From: Tetrapyrgos nigripes
Taxonomy: Eukaryota; Basidiomycota; Agaricomycetes; Agaricales; Campanellaceae
Length of the DNA stretch: 64,000 bases
Direction: 5' to 3'
Assembly: GCA_013368315.1 (NCBI GenBank)
Contig: JAACJM010000064.1
Location: 328,562-392,561, forward strand
Under the pieces are notes generated by a model. That model did no database searches. It was not told where the DNA came from and worked only from the letters and a program-made list of their open reading frames with translations. Position 1 is the stretch's first letter, and every line of letters begins with the position of its first letter. This document shows, in pieces, positions 12,570 through 24,450 of this stretch. A program made the translations under genes and the position numbers.

Positions 12570-12708
12570 TTACGAGGCCCTTTAGGGTCTCGTTCTTATA
12601 ATCTGACGTTTCCACGTATGGCTATGTAATTTGGATACCTTGGCATCCGGTCTTTTTTTCAACCATGAATTAACAGCCTCTATTGCCACGCGAAGCGGTG
12701 GCCCACAA
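12570..12708 (+). mobile_element. 139 bp minimal non-autonomous Helitron
   Basis: The 5' part (TTACGAGGCCCTTT, AGGGTCTCGTTCTTATAATC, TGACG..TTCC) and the 3' hairpin (GCCACGCGAAGCGGTGGCCC then ACAA) are almost identical to the two ends of the large Helitron at 53358-61875. It is therefore nearly termini only, with about 40 bp between them. It is nested in the 6 kb TIR element. Confidence 0.75.
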
Positions 12709-12842
12709 AGCCTATTACTACGTATCTACTACTCAATAATCTCTCTACTGGTACTGTATTGTCCCTGTGGAACAATAGAGATTCTCTTTCTACCCCTCCC
12801 TTGGACTACCTGATTTCGCCACAACAGATGGACGCTGCTTGA

Positions 12843-13443
12843 TAGGGCTCCTAACGGATCGGATTGGGTCGGATTCGGATGCCAATCCGTTCGGATGGGT
12901 CGTCCAAATGTCCCAATCCGCATCCGGCAGATGGCATCCGACGGATAGCCGATCATCCGACGGATTGTGTGCCGAAAGTGGCGGCACTTGCCTTAGGGAC
13001 CTTATCTCGCATAGAAAAACTTGAAAATTTATTTTTTTCATTGTTTTCTTTGAGTATACATGTGTTCCATGCCTAAAATACATAAAAGGTCCAAGTAGTG
13101 ACAATTTCTGACTGTCTCAGGAAATTGTGGCATGTCAACATGTCATTTCCCACGATGCCGCAGTGGTCTTTCCTTGATTCTGTTGGCCATGTGGCTTGCA
13201 TGTGGCCACTCGGAAAGGTCCGAGAACACTACCACACCTCCACCCAGCCTCCTCGTCACATCATTCTTGGTTTTCTCCACTATAGACCCACCTCTCATGC
13301 CCCTACCCAATCCGCGGATGATCCTCGGATTGTCGGATGGTAATCCGTTCGGATGGGAAGGACTACAAGTCCCAATCCGCATCCGAAATCCGACTGTCCA
13401 TCGGCGGATGATCGCCGGATCATCCGATCCGTTAGGAGCCCTA
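12843..13443. mobile_element. Non-autonomous hAT-like element (TAGGGCTCC ends)
   Basis: It begins TAGGGCTCCTAACGGATCGG and ends with the reverse complement, flanked by identical CTGCTTGA copies at 12835-12842 and 13444-13451. Subterminal regions repeat CGGAT/ATCCG many times, probable transposase-binding sites. At 601 bp it has no coding capacity, and its autonomous partner is not in the window. Confidence 0.85.
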
Positions 13444-13978
13444 CTGCTTGAGTGCAGCGGAGCTCTTAAATTATGAATAGGAGTCGCACATCGGAGTTTT
13501 TAAATAGAAGTTTTAAATAAAAAAGGTACATATGGTAATAGTCACACGATCCAGAGTCTCCGGGGTCTGAATGCTCGGCAATCAGTTGTGGCGCGCTTAT
13601 GAGCGGGCCCTTCCTGCTTTCCATAACTTTGAGTGTAATTTATGTTTTGTCATTCATTAACTTGATAACATAGCTATCAATGCCAATATAGCTCCACCGT
13701 CATCTAACCATGCTATAGCATTGGTCCTTACTGAGAAGATATGCTACATTGCATGCATAAACAAGATCTACCAAAACCTGCCACTGGAACTCACATTACT
13801 TGATTGTCTAACAGCAAAATGTCATGTTCCTTGTTCCCTTTGTGCAGAACATGGTCAAATCAATCTCACCTTTGATCCATCCCCAATCACATCACCATTC
13901 CATTCCACACCACCTCCTGTCGATAAATCTAAATCCTTGAAAACCCTTCAACTGAAGAGGACTGAATATGCTCATGTC

Positions 13979-14348
13979 TGTTGAACTGGTGCATTTACAT
14001 GCAGCCATCAACCTTCTATGTAAAACAATAGAAGTACATAGTCAATAGATACTAGTAAGAACAATAGGTAATTACCATCATTGATCTATTGTAAGTAGTA
14101 AATACATCATTCTCAGTGCCACAGTAGTCATACGTAGTTACATGAGCAACCTCTGTATCACATGTATTTACTCTCCCTCTCAGGTATAAAAGGGACTTGT
14201 AGATGGCCCTCTAATAAAAAGTTTTATACTTACTTTCATCACTCAACAAGCCCTCTAACAAGCTCTTATCAAGCTACTCTTATCCCCAGGTAAGTATGGA
14301 GTTGCCACTCTGCTTTTAGTGTACTGTTCATACCATGCCTGCTTGACA
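13979..14348 (+). repeat. Candidate 5' LTR of a copia-type retrotransposon
   Basis: It starts TGTTGAACTGG, has a TATA-like TATAAAAG at about 14185, and may end TTGACA before GGTTATGGGCCC, a possible primer-binding site. The position upstream of the gag remnant fits. No second copy is present to confirm the ends. Confidence 0.4.
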
Positions 14349-14650
14349 GGTTATGGGCCCTGGAGGCCCTTGGAAGTGCCATCACTGGCTGCAAACCATA
14401 GACTCCATTACCTACCTGGATGGCACCTTTATGGCAGCCTGAAGTTGCCCTCAATGGCTTGATGTTGCATCCAACAGTGCAGGACTTATGTCCAGCTGCA
14501 GTTGTAGATGCCCAAGGGGTTCTTGTCATTGTCATGGTGTGTTCATTGCTGCCTATTTTAATTTATATAGGTGCACCTTTGTTGCTGCCTTCTTTATTAT
14601 GCATCAGGATAAATGCTGACAATTTGACATCCCCAGAAATTCTATCAAGA

Positions 14651-16967
14651 ATGTCTTCCAACACACTCTACACTGCTGTTCCTGAACTTGACAGAACCAA
14701 CTGGAACCTCTGGTCCAAGATGGTGTTTGCCTACATGCAAAACACCAGCTACAGCCATGTCCTTTTCACCCTTTGCCCTGGAACTGTCCTTGTCAATACT
14801 CTTGCTGCATCTGCCCCTGGAACCTCTGGTGGCACTACCTCTGCCCCTGGAGCTCCTGGTGGTGCAGGTAGCACTGCTGCTGCTGATGAGGCCCTTCCTC
14901 ACCAGCCTGACAGTGAGAGTACTACTACTACTTCTGCTACCTCTAAGGGTGATGGTCCTATCATCTCTGAATACGACATTAAACAATGGGACATGGACAA
15001 CGACAAAGCCATGGGAGCCATCAAGCTCCGAGTCAATACTGACATCTGTCAGGACATCAAAAGTCTCATGACTGCTAGGAAGATGTAGAAGCAGCTCACT
15101 AGGGACTTTGGCAAAGCTAGCACTGCCAAGGTCTTCAACAACTTCAAATATCTCCTCAATATCACCATCCCTCACAATGCTTGTCCCGGTCCTGCTCTCG
15201 AAAAAATCACACTCTTCAAGAAGATGGAGGAAGCCACTGAAGGGGAAGTCAAAATCCCCATCATGCTCAAGGCCATGATCCTCTTCTCAAAATGTCCTCC
15301 TTGATACAACAATCTCGTTGAGAAGGAGACCACAGACACTATCAATAACCTTGGCTGGACCAACTTCAGGACTCTTAAAACTGCCATCGTTACAATCTGG
15401 GAAGGGAAGGACATCACATCTTCCAGGCCTCAGGCCAGCCGTCTTACTGCCATCAAACATAGGCCGGGTAATCCCAACTTCAACCAACAGCAGCAGCAGC
15501 CACAGCACCAGAATAACAGCACCAGTGGCAGTGGCACTAACAGTCAGAACCAGGGTAACCCTAACTGGAAGGGGAAAGGCAAGGCTAAACCTTATCTCTG
15601 CTGTGGAGCTCACACTAGAAAGCAGGCTCAAGGCAAAAAGGGGCAAGTACACATGGCGCAGGGAGGAATCTCTGCTATGGCCCACACTATTGTGGTTGAC
15701 CAGCCTAGTGTTCAGGATGTACATCATCCATTTTTTCATGAAACTGAAAAGAAATTTGACGCATTTTTCCCTGCTACTAAACTTGCTATAAACCTTGCCC
15801 GTGATATGAATATCAAGCCTTCTGGTAAGTGTGTCAGAGTCCTTGAAGATGTCATCATGTCTGATTCCACAGCATCCACCTCTCACACCCCCAGTTGTAC
15901 TCTTATTGAACGACTCTTTGACAACATCCACTTCCAATCCTGGTCTGATGGTTGGGGTACCAACTCTGAAAATCAAAACTGAAATGACTGAACACAGCAA
16001 AATGTCGCAGTTCAAATGGACAGTGGTATGTTGGAATTCTCTCAGAACACAGGTGTTACCTTAACAAGGGACACAACAGCTCACACCAGGGGGTTAGGCA
16101 GTGTATTTGGTGGGTCAATGGTCTCAGATGCCTTGCCACTGAGGGACACTTCGGATCTTGCTTTGAGCAACTGAAGAACGTTGCCAGATCCAGCCACAAA
16201 TTTGACTGAGGCAGCAACCCATCTTGAGGTGAGGCTCTGCAATGTGGCAGACCCTCTTCATCACCATGCTTACCTGGTTGGGATGCCTTTTGCACCAGAG
16301 ACTGCAAGTCATGCACCAAGTGAGGGGGAGTGGTTGCACCTCAGCCAAAGGTCTGACAAAATGCTTGGGAACAACGTAATGTCTCTGTCCCCAAGCCTGG
16401 ATCTTGACGAGATACTGTCACCAAGAAGTTGTTTGCTGGTATCTTTGCCTGATGCTGACAACAATTATGGTTGGGGAGCTACTCCTAATGGCATGGACAA
16501 TGGCTACTACAGGTCAGATCTTCTTTCAGATCTTATAAATAAATGTACTGATGCACCTTCTTTGGCAGTGTGGATGAGTAAAGCAGACTATGAACATTCT
16601 ATTTATATATGTCATACTGCTCTTCTGGGTTCTATAAACCCTTTTTTTAGATAACAATCTGTACAATAGTCCTCTGGACAACATATATTTATGTGCCTGT
16701 GGCACTCTCTATTCTTTGTGCACTAAGTGTAAAGGAAAAGGAAGATCTGTCCAACGTCATTTTAATGATGGATGGTTACTCGACTCAGGTGCTTCAGCAC
16801 ACTTTATGTTTGATATAAAGGACTTTGCTGAATTGAGTTATATTAAACCAATTCTGGTAAAAACTGCCAATGGATCAACAAAAATCACTGCATCCAGAAT
16901 GGTTCTCCTTACTCAACATAATAGAGTGATTAAATTAGATCTGGAAACAACACCTGAGGATGGATAA
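14651..16967 (+). pseudogene. Copia-type gag and protease remnant
   Basis: The ATG at 14651 opens MSSNTLYTAVPELDRTNWNL, a gag (UBN2-like) start. A Gly/Ser/Gln-rich segment and a basic NWKGKGKAK region follow. In a shifted frame comes LCTKCKGKGRSVQRHF and WLLDSGASAHF, the copia-type aspartic protease site (DSGA). Reading is broken by TAG at 15086, TGA at about 15302, further stops near 15980, and a frame change before 16700. No copia integrase or reverse transcriptase follows. Instead a Ty3/gypsy pol begins at 17228, so the copia part is truncated or recombined. It is non-functional. Confidence 0.7.
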
Positions 16968-17227
16968 TTGCATGAAGAAAAAAGTACACCAACGTGAACA
17001 TGTTCGTGTCATGAACATGTCTATCAATGACTGGCAGGAGATCGCAGAAGCGTATGCAGCTTTCCAGGACTTCCAAGCTGCTCTGATGAATGAGCCTACT
17101 CAGGAGGATTTTGCCAAGGACCAGGAGTGATGGACATGCCCTCATGGTCGAAAAATAATTACACTCTGCCAATGATAATGATTGTATCTCCGTCTCTGAG
17201 TCTGCCTGTGAAGTAATTGCCTCAGTC

Positions 17228-20200
17228 ATGTCTCCTCCTGCCCCCTCTACTCCCTCTTCTATTCCTTCTGTTCATCATCCAGTTCCTTGGTGCCACCTCA
17301 AATGTTGGGAATGTCGCCTGCCTCACAAGCTGGTAATCTCCTCCAACAGAAGCTGCTGCCTGACAGTTCCAGTAGAGCTAGAGTCCACATCTAATGCCTC
17401 TCTGATCTCTGGCAGTGCGCTCATTGATAGTGGAGCTACTAGCATGGGTTATGCCAAGAACTCCATTCCAACTTGGAAACTCCAATGGCCCATTCCTGTC
17501 TTCAATGTTGACAGCACCCCAAATGAGGCTGGGGCTATTACCGAAATCTTGGATACTGTCCTATGCTTCAAAGACCACTCTGAGCACATCCAACTTGCAG
17601 TTACTCAGCTTGGCAGCCAAGACATCATTCTTGGTTATGGATGGTTATGAGCCCATAACCCAGAGGTAGATTGGGACAATGGTGATGTCAAACTTAGCTA
17701 GTGCCCAAGGCAATGCTCCACATATCATGATGAAGTGCAACAGGAACGCCAACTACTCCTCTCTACTACTTGTTGCCAATGCCGTGCTCTAGAATGTTGT
17801 CGGGAAGGCCCAACTCCTCATGTCCTTGAACTAGATCCTGGCGAAGATAAGATGAATAGCATTGGAACTTTAGGTTGTGATGACTTCCCTGATGACATCC
17901 CTATTGAAGAAGGTGATTGCATATTTGTTGCTTCAGTTCCTCCAGAGTTGGAATTCATCAATGCAATGAGTACCACTTCTCAACGTCTAGCAGAAGCACA
18001 TGCTAAGGCCTCAAGGGTGGGACCCTGCAGTAGAGTTAGTTCCTGACTCTAAACCTGCCAACTGCAAGGTCTATCCACTTGCTCCTAACGAGCAAAAGGC
18101 CCTCAACAAGTTGCTTACAGAGAATCTGTCCACTGGTTGTATTCGTCCCTCTAAATCCCCCATGGCGTCTCCAGTCTTCTTCGTAAAGAAGAAGGATGGA
18201 AGCCTCTGACTTGTCCAAGACTATTGTGTGCTAAACAAGATGACAATTAAAAACCGTTATCCGTTACCCTTGATTAATGAACTTGTCAACAATCTCAAGG
18301 GTGCATGGTACGTTGAGGTTTCAACAATATCTGGATTCGTGAGGGTGACAAATGGAAGGCAGCTTTCCGCACCAACTGTGGTCTCTTCGAACCCCTTGTC
18401 ATGTTCTTCGGTCTCACTAACAGCCCTGTGACCTTCCAGACAATGATGAATGACATTCTCCATGATCTCATCATGGAGGGTGTTGTATCTGTCTACCTTG
18501 ACGACATCTTGATCTATACCAAGACTGTTGAGGAGCATTGTCATGTGACTTGCCTAGTTCTAGACTGGTTGAGGAGCATTGTTGTGTGACTCACCTAGTC
18601 CTAGACCAGTTGAGGCAGCACAAGTTATACCTGAGAGCTGACAAATGCAAGTTCAAGAAGACCTGCATTGAATACCTTGGTGTCATCATCTCCCATAACT
18701 GTGTTGAGATGGACCCTGTCAAGGTGTCTGGTGTCGCAGAGTAGCCTGTGCCTGAGAGCAAGAAGGACGTTTCCTCTTTCCTTGGATTCACCAACTTCTA
18801 CTATTGGTTCATCCAGGACTTCTCCCATCATGCATGACCACTGTTCGAGCTGACCTGGAAAGACGTCAAGTTTGACTGGTCTAAGGATGCTCAGGATGCC
18901 TTTAACACCATGAAGTCCCTAATCACCTCCTCCCCTGTCCTCATTATGCCTGACGACTCTCGTCCATACTGCTTGGAATCAGACAGCTCCGACTATGCTA
19001 CAGGAGCAGTCTTATCTCAACAGTCCCCAGATGATGACAAGTGGCATCCAGTTGCATTTTACTCCAAAAGTCTTAATGCTGTTGAACACAACTATGAGAT
19101 CCATGACAAGGAAATGCTAGCCATCATCTTAGCCCTTGAAGAGCGGAGACACTTCCTGGAAGGTGGATGCTTTCCTGTGGAAATCTGGACAGATCATAAG
19201 AACTTGGAGTATTTCAATTGACGTCAGGCACGATGGTCCCTGTTCCTCTCCTGTTTTGACTTCCAGTTACATCACTGCCCTGGCTGTACTATGGGCAAGC
19301 CTGATGCCTTATCTCACTGACCTGATCATGGTACTGGTGCTGATGACAATTTAGACATTGTGCTGCTCAAGCCAGAGCTATTCTCAATTGCTGCCATCAC
19401 TACTGCAGTTGACCTAACTGGTGAAGAAGTCAAAATCCTCAGAGACGTCTGCTTTGCTGTTCATGAAAATGAGCTGGAAGAACACGTCATGCATGCTGTG
19501 CAAGCATTGTGCAAGTCCCATACTTGGTCTATTCATAGTGCTGAATGGGATGAGCATGAAGGATTGTTGTATTTCCAAGGCAAGATCTATGTTCCCCCTT
19601 CCCATGACCTCTGTCATCGCATAGTCTCCCAACACCATGACACCAAGGTCACTGGTCACCCTGGATGGTTCAAGACCCTTGAAATTGTCTCACACAACTA
19701 CTGGTGGCCCCAAATGTCTTGGTACATTGGACAGTACACCAATACTTGCAACCTGTGCATGCGACCCAAGACACGTCATTGTCTCCCCATTGGAGAGCTT
19801 ATCACTTCTGAGACTCCCACTGAACCATGGCAATCAGTGTCAGTCAACTTCATTGTGGAGCTACCAGAAGCTCATGGGTACAACACAGTCATGGTTGTTG
19901 TGGACATGCTTGGCAAGAGAGGTCACTTCCTCCAGACTCATACAACAGTTACTGCTGAAGGAGCTGCTCGCATCTACTTCATGGAAGTATGGAAGCACCA
20001 TGCTCTGACCGTGACCCACACTTCATGTGAGAACTCTGTAGGATGGCTGGTGTCAAACAGGAACTCTCTACAGCCTATCACCCACAGACAGATGGACAGA
20101 CTGAACGTGTCAATCAAGAGCTAGAGGGTTACCTGCACCAGTGGGTGAGCCAATGACAGGATGATTGGGACGAGTTACTACCCACTGCTGAGTTCTCCTA

Positions 20201-20750
20201 CAACAATAAAATCCATGCATCAACTCAGCAAACTCCCTTCATGATTGACACTGGTTGGAATCCTCAGATGGGTTTTGAGCCTCACACCCAGCAGTCAAAG
20301 ATGGAGAATGTCAATGACTTTGTCAATCGGCATAAGTCAGGCTGGACAGAGGCACAAGCAGCACTCACAAAGGCCAAGTCAGAGTACACCCAATACTACA
20401 ACCACCGACGCACTCCTGCCCCTGTTTTCGCACCTGGTGACAAGGTTTGGCTGAATGGCTCTGACATTAACACAACTCGTCCATCAAAGAAACTCAGTCA
20501 CCATTGGGTTGGGCCTTACACTGTACTTCAAGAAGTTGGCAAGGGTGCCTACAAACTGAAACTTCCCCCATCCATGAAACACCTCCACCCAGTCTTCCCC
20601 ATCATCAAACTTGACTGCTATGTTGAAGACCCTATCTCTGGTTGAAAACCTGACCCACCTCCTGACCCTGAAATCATTGATGGTGAAGAAGAGTTTGAGG
20701 TTGAAGAAATCCTGGATAGTTGTCGATATGGATGTTGGAAAAAGTTGCAA
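17228..20750 (+). pseudogene. Ty3/gypsy pol polyprotein remnant
   Basis: Order of domains: protease at about 17410-17650 (ALIDSGATS), reverse transcriptase at about 18000-18750 ([43 protein letters not shown]), RNase H at about 18850-19220 (YCLESDSSDYATGAVLSQ, WTDHKNLEYF), then integrase at about 19360-20645. The integrase keeps an HHCC finger (GHPGWFKTLE ... CNLCMRPKTRH), but the first catalytic Asp appears as Asn (SVNFIVELPEA). The C-terminal PVFPIIKLDCYVEDP and EVEEILDSCRYG look like a decayed chromodomain. Several stops and frame shifts and a 41 bp tandem duplication at 18525 disable it. The plus-strand direction agrees with the 3' LTR at 20951. Confidence 0.85.
18525..18606 (+). repeat. 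41 bp tandem duplication in reverse transcriptase
   Basis: The 41 bp unit starting GTTGAGGAGCATTGT occurs twice in a row just after the YLDD catalytic motif. Since 41 is not a multiple of three, it shifts the frame. The two units already differ at several bases, so it is not very recent. Confidence 0.8.
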
Positions 20751-20950
20751 TACCTTGTTTGATGGAAAGGCTATGGACCACAGGATGATTCATGGGAACA
20801 TGCAGAGGATTTGGTACATGCTCCAAAGGCAGTGGCAGACTTCTATACAAGGTATCCTGATGCTGTTAAGATCGTGCAAGTATCTCCAGCTGATCATTCC
20901 AGTAACTGGCATGCTGCATCGAGGTTGCCACAGGTCTAGTAGGGGGGTGA

Positions 20951-21333
20951 TGTAAGGGGACAGTTTCCTTTTCCTTTCTCTTCTCCTTTAGAACTTGTTT
21001 GTTCTTGTTTTATCTGGACTCTAATGACTTGTTTACCCTTGTTTTATCATTTCATCATCCATCATTATTGTTCATCATTCTGATCTCCCATCATTCCACT
21101 TTTCTATTACTTCATTGCTACTGTATAGTTTTGCAGATCTTTTCCCAGGCCTTCATAAAAGTATATATACCCCTTCCCTGCAGGTGAGTATCCTTGAGTT
21201 TTTCTCTTTGGATCTCCTCCTGCAGGTGCATAGTATGTTAGTCTTGTATTGTCTAGCGCTGATTTATATATACTTTGGATCTCCTCCTGCAGTTGTTGAG
21301 TGATTGCCTCATGTGTCAGGAGTCGCCCTTACA
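20951..21333 (+). repeat. 3' LTR of the Ty3/gypsy element
   Basis: It starts TGTAAGGG directly after the purine tract AGGGGGGTGA, and ends CCCTTACA, the exact inverse of its start. It is 383 bp with a TATA-like TATATATACCCC near 21166. No matching 5' LTR is found in the window, so the element is 5'-truncated or rearranged. Confidence 0.8.
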
Positions 21334-21749
21334 GGTCTAGGATTGACAAACTCCTCAAGAGCCTCATCTGAGAGCTTCATCACATGCAACAGTGCGAGTA
21401 GTTTGCCAAGCCTTTCACTGACATTATGGACAATGACCTCCAAGTCCAAAGGTGGGGTTTGATAGTGCTTGAGGATGTTATTATCTTGATCATAGTGTAA
21501 GAGGTGAGGGATTTGGACACCAGTTCTTTTTTGAGCTTCAGTGAAGCTGGGGCCTTTTCTATGAGGCTGAGAGCTCTGGTTTCTATGGTCTAATGCATTA
21601 GCATTGTGGTTCATGAATTTGAGTGTAAGACAATATATACATACCAGATGGTACATAGAGAATGGTGCAGATTCCCTATTTTGATCAGCCTGATCAGATT
21701 CATTGTTCAGAGTAGCCCTTACAAAGAGATTCACCAATCTGCCTGCCAA
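21334..21749 (-). pseudogene. Possible host gene fragment beside the LTR
   Basis: A minus-strand frame reads LLALLHVMKLSDEALEEFVN and LDLEVIVHNVSERLGK and has a plausible 55 nt GT-AG intron near 21600-21655. Its 3' end runs into the LTR, so a gene may have been cut by the retrotransposon. The product is not recognised, and the splice phase does not join cleanly. Confidence 0.25.
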
Positions 21750-23345
21750 AAGGAATATGGTAAATGAGGTAGAAGGCTAAGGAGCTTGAGCCTTGAGGTA
21801 GTTTTGAAAATCAAAACTCGCAGCAGATGAGGAACTTCGACATGCTTTATGGGCAGGAATTGGACAGTTTAGCTTTAAGTACCTTTGACTGCTATTTACA
21901 TGGAATACTACATCTTCAACAAGGGAGCAACTTCAGAGAGTCAGCTGGCTGAAGCTCAGGCAGTGCTGTAGTGACACAAGCCAGGGTGCACTGACAAGCG
22001 ATCAAACGAATGTATCTGATTGAATGAATGTGATGAAGACAAGGTCCATCAGTAAAACAGCAAACCAGCTTTTTACAACTTTTATGTGACTTTCCAATTC
22101 GCGCTGTACTTTCAAAACACAGGCCTGATTGCTTTTGAAAGTTGCCTCCTGCTTTCAAAAGTTAAGAAAAGCTGCTAGAAAGCTGCAGGGAAAGCTACTA
22201 AATAGGATTAGTAGAACCACATCCTTGTACCTCACATTCCTAATATTAGTACATTAAAAGAGATATCATTACAAGAGCTATGAGATGGTACATAGAATGG
22301 AAAGCATTGCTAGTTGGTACTATAGACATGCCCTTCCAACCACCCCTGCATACAATACTGTTGTGCAAACCAATGAAAGTAGATCCCATCATCCTAAATG
22401 TACACAGCAGGTTAGGTTTCGATATCAGGTTGTGAAGGACAAGCCTACTTACTGAACAAGTATGCTCCTTTTGAAAGATTTTGTCCTATGCCTGAAGAGG
22501 GAAATTTCTGCATTAGTATTGATCACTGTCAAAAAGTTCAAAGGAAACGCACCACAAACTGTTCTTCCAACAGATTACACAACCTCAGTATGCAGCACAC
22601 TGGATTAGAGGGGACAAGTCAGACATGTTGAAGGGCAACCAAAGGGTAAAGTACACACTATCCCTTGTTATCTCCCAACTGACACATTGCAAATATTCAG
22701 CTGAGCTGAGAACTTTGTTATGGAAAATAACAGAGCATTTAGCACTGTTACAAAGATTTAAAAAAAGACACATTTACCATCAGAAAGGCACTGAAAGCAG
22801 GCAACGAGATGAGCACAGTGAAAAGACAGCGAAGGTTGGACGTGTAAGCGCAGTTGAAGGTCAACACAACATGTGACTGCATTTACTGAAGTTGCGGCTG
22901 CATCAAAAGTTTTTCTCTAAGTCCTCACAGAGGGTTGTCCCCAGTTGGGGCAGTACCTCCAAATGTCCCTACTCCTCCCCTATAGCATCGTCTGGGCAAA
23001 CTCAGTCAGATTCAGGATACTGTACACTTCGCTCAATCAATTACATATGTTAATGCAGGTTTGAGTACGTCTGTTGTATAATTATGATCTATGAGTCTAT
23101 TTTATGCTTGACATGTAGAAAGTGAGGCTGTTCAGAAAAGCTTGGTAAAAGTTGTTGAAAAGTGGATGTCATACAGAAAAAAGTAAAACACAGAAAAAGC
23201 TTTCTGGAAAAAAGTGGAAGACGGAAAAAGCTTCTGTCAGAAAAGCCAATCAAAAGGGTTTACAGGAAAAAGTTACCAAAAGCTCTGAAAAGTGGGGAAA
23301 AGTCAATTTGCCGTTTTACTGATGTCAACGTGTACTGAATGAACC
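21750..23345. other. Unannotated stretch
   Basis: No coherent exon chain is seen. Around 23120-23320 the sequence repeats AAAAGCTT, AAAAGTGG and GGAAAA-type words on one strand, perhaps the remains of a small element. A Cys-rich minus frame near 21916-22158 is probably fortuitous. Confidence 0.3.
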
Positions 23346-23719
23346 CAGATGAAAAATCCTCAGAACATCTGTAGTACCACCCACTGAGATACCAAAAACA
23401 TCCAAGTCAAGACAACACTATGCACAAAAGCAGGAGGCCATCCTGCCAGTGATACACTGGAATTTGACTGACCAGATCTAGTCTGTATTGCAGAATCTGA
23501 CTGAAGGGTTACACTGACATTTGCAGGTTGATTGGAATCAGTGGCCTGAGGAGGAGTCAGTGCAGGATCTGGCTGGATGACATCGGAAGTTGACGAAATA
23601 GAAGATGTTGGTTCAGGAACAACCAAATCCATCACAGTCAAGACGTAGCCAACAAGCCTGTTTCCAAAAAAGTTATTATGCAGTATAGGCTTTGGGTCAT
23701 CGTATTCTGTTCAATCACA

Positions 23720-24450
23720 GTTAGAGCAAATTCAATAAATATACGGACAATCGTTTTTTTTTTTCACGAGGGTCGACCTCAAAGGCTCAACGGCACTAGA
23801 TCGGGGCATCGTTTTGGCCGAGTCCCGGCTTGCCCACAGGTTACTGTACGCAACAAGTACGCGACCTCACTGAGCACTCTTGATTCCATACTGCTATAGA
23901 ACTTGTTCTAGATGTAATCATACTTTATTAGGACTACAATATGCACAAGTTGCATAGTGGCTGTAGACTATAGTACTTGAGCTCACATTCTGTTTGTAAT
24001 ACCAACACTGTGCGTCTCGAACCTTCTACACTATGTTACTGTAGGTACAGCACTAAAATAAACTATAGCAGAGTGAGAATCATGCAAAAGTACATCTTGA
24101 GCAGATATTGAGGCAAGGCGAGCTGCCTGGTTGCAAAGCCGGAAGAGGAAATGAAAGGACTATATGAGCCGGTTTGGAGCTGGTTGTATGAAAGGACTTC
24201 GGAGAATGGTGGTTTTGAGGGAATAAGATGCAGGCATTAGCCGTATTGTCTTGGTTTCGGGAAGACGTGCTTTGAGGCCATCTCTTGATTGTACAAGAGG
24301 TTGTTGCAAGCGTGTTGGAGATGATGGTGGTACAACTTCATGTTTAGGTAATAGAAGCTGGGGCTCGGCCAAAAGCCTGCCGATGGAGTGCCTTTGACCT
24401 GATCAGATTTTTTTTTTTGCGATTCCGTATATTTATGAAATCTGCTCTAA
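23720..24450. mobile_element. 0.73 kb TIR element with poly-T inner edges
   Basis: The left end TTAGAGCAAATTCAATAAAT and the right end are diverged inverted repeats of about 33 bp that both contain ATAAATATACGG. A run of T or A of about ten bases lies just inside each. It interrupts the last exon of the secreted-protein pseudogene. No clear target duplication or coding frame is seen. Confidence 0.6.

Larger units (their letters stand above)
7578..13623. mobile_element. 6 kb TIR transposon in a helicase intron, TA target duplication
   Basis: The ends are inverted repeats beginning TGGAAAGCAGGAAGGGCCCG (23 matching bases). A second shared block, CATAAGCGCG, lies just inside. TA flanks both sides (7576-7577 and 13624-13625), and the surrounding helicase intron is restored when the element is removed. 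Contents are a subterminal 24 bp-stem hairpin at 7740-7799, an integrase-core protein fragment on the minus strand (8265-8941), and a divergently oriented small Cys-motif protein remnant on the plus strand (9202-9688). Three or four later insertions are nested inside (10137-11344, 10463-11335, 12570-12708, 12843-13443), so the original element was about 4.5 kb or less. The superfamily is uncertain: an integrase-core (rve-type) protein in a TIR element with a TA duplication does not fit the common classes. Confidence 0.7.
6396..13984 (+). pseudogene. RecQ-type DEAD-box helicase pseudogene, split by a 6 kb transposon
   Basis: Pieces of one helicase lie at 6396-7575 and 13673-13984. Visible motifs are GLKDGQIRAITRIL (Q-like region), ATGEGQSAAFQVP (Walker A, with the catalytic Lys replaced by Gln), ACAEEAHLIDEWG (DEAH-like box), FFALSATIEP (motif III), and QIIIATVAFTNGISM with WQEKGHAGCNPESLAQG (motifs V-VI). 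The distal exon reads ALVLTEKICYIACINKIYQN. An in-frame TGA follows residue 77 of the first frame, and there is a frameshift near 6800. The transposon at 7578-13623 sits inside an intron: removing it restores a GT-AG intron of about 65 nt that joins in frame. Such RecQ-like genes are common multicopy families in agarics. It is non-functional as read. Confidence 0.8.

Noticed and set aside
14651..16967. Novel hybrid retroelement family
   Set aside because: With a single decayed copy and only one LTR, nested or recombined fragments are the simpler reading; kept only as a finding to check.
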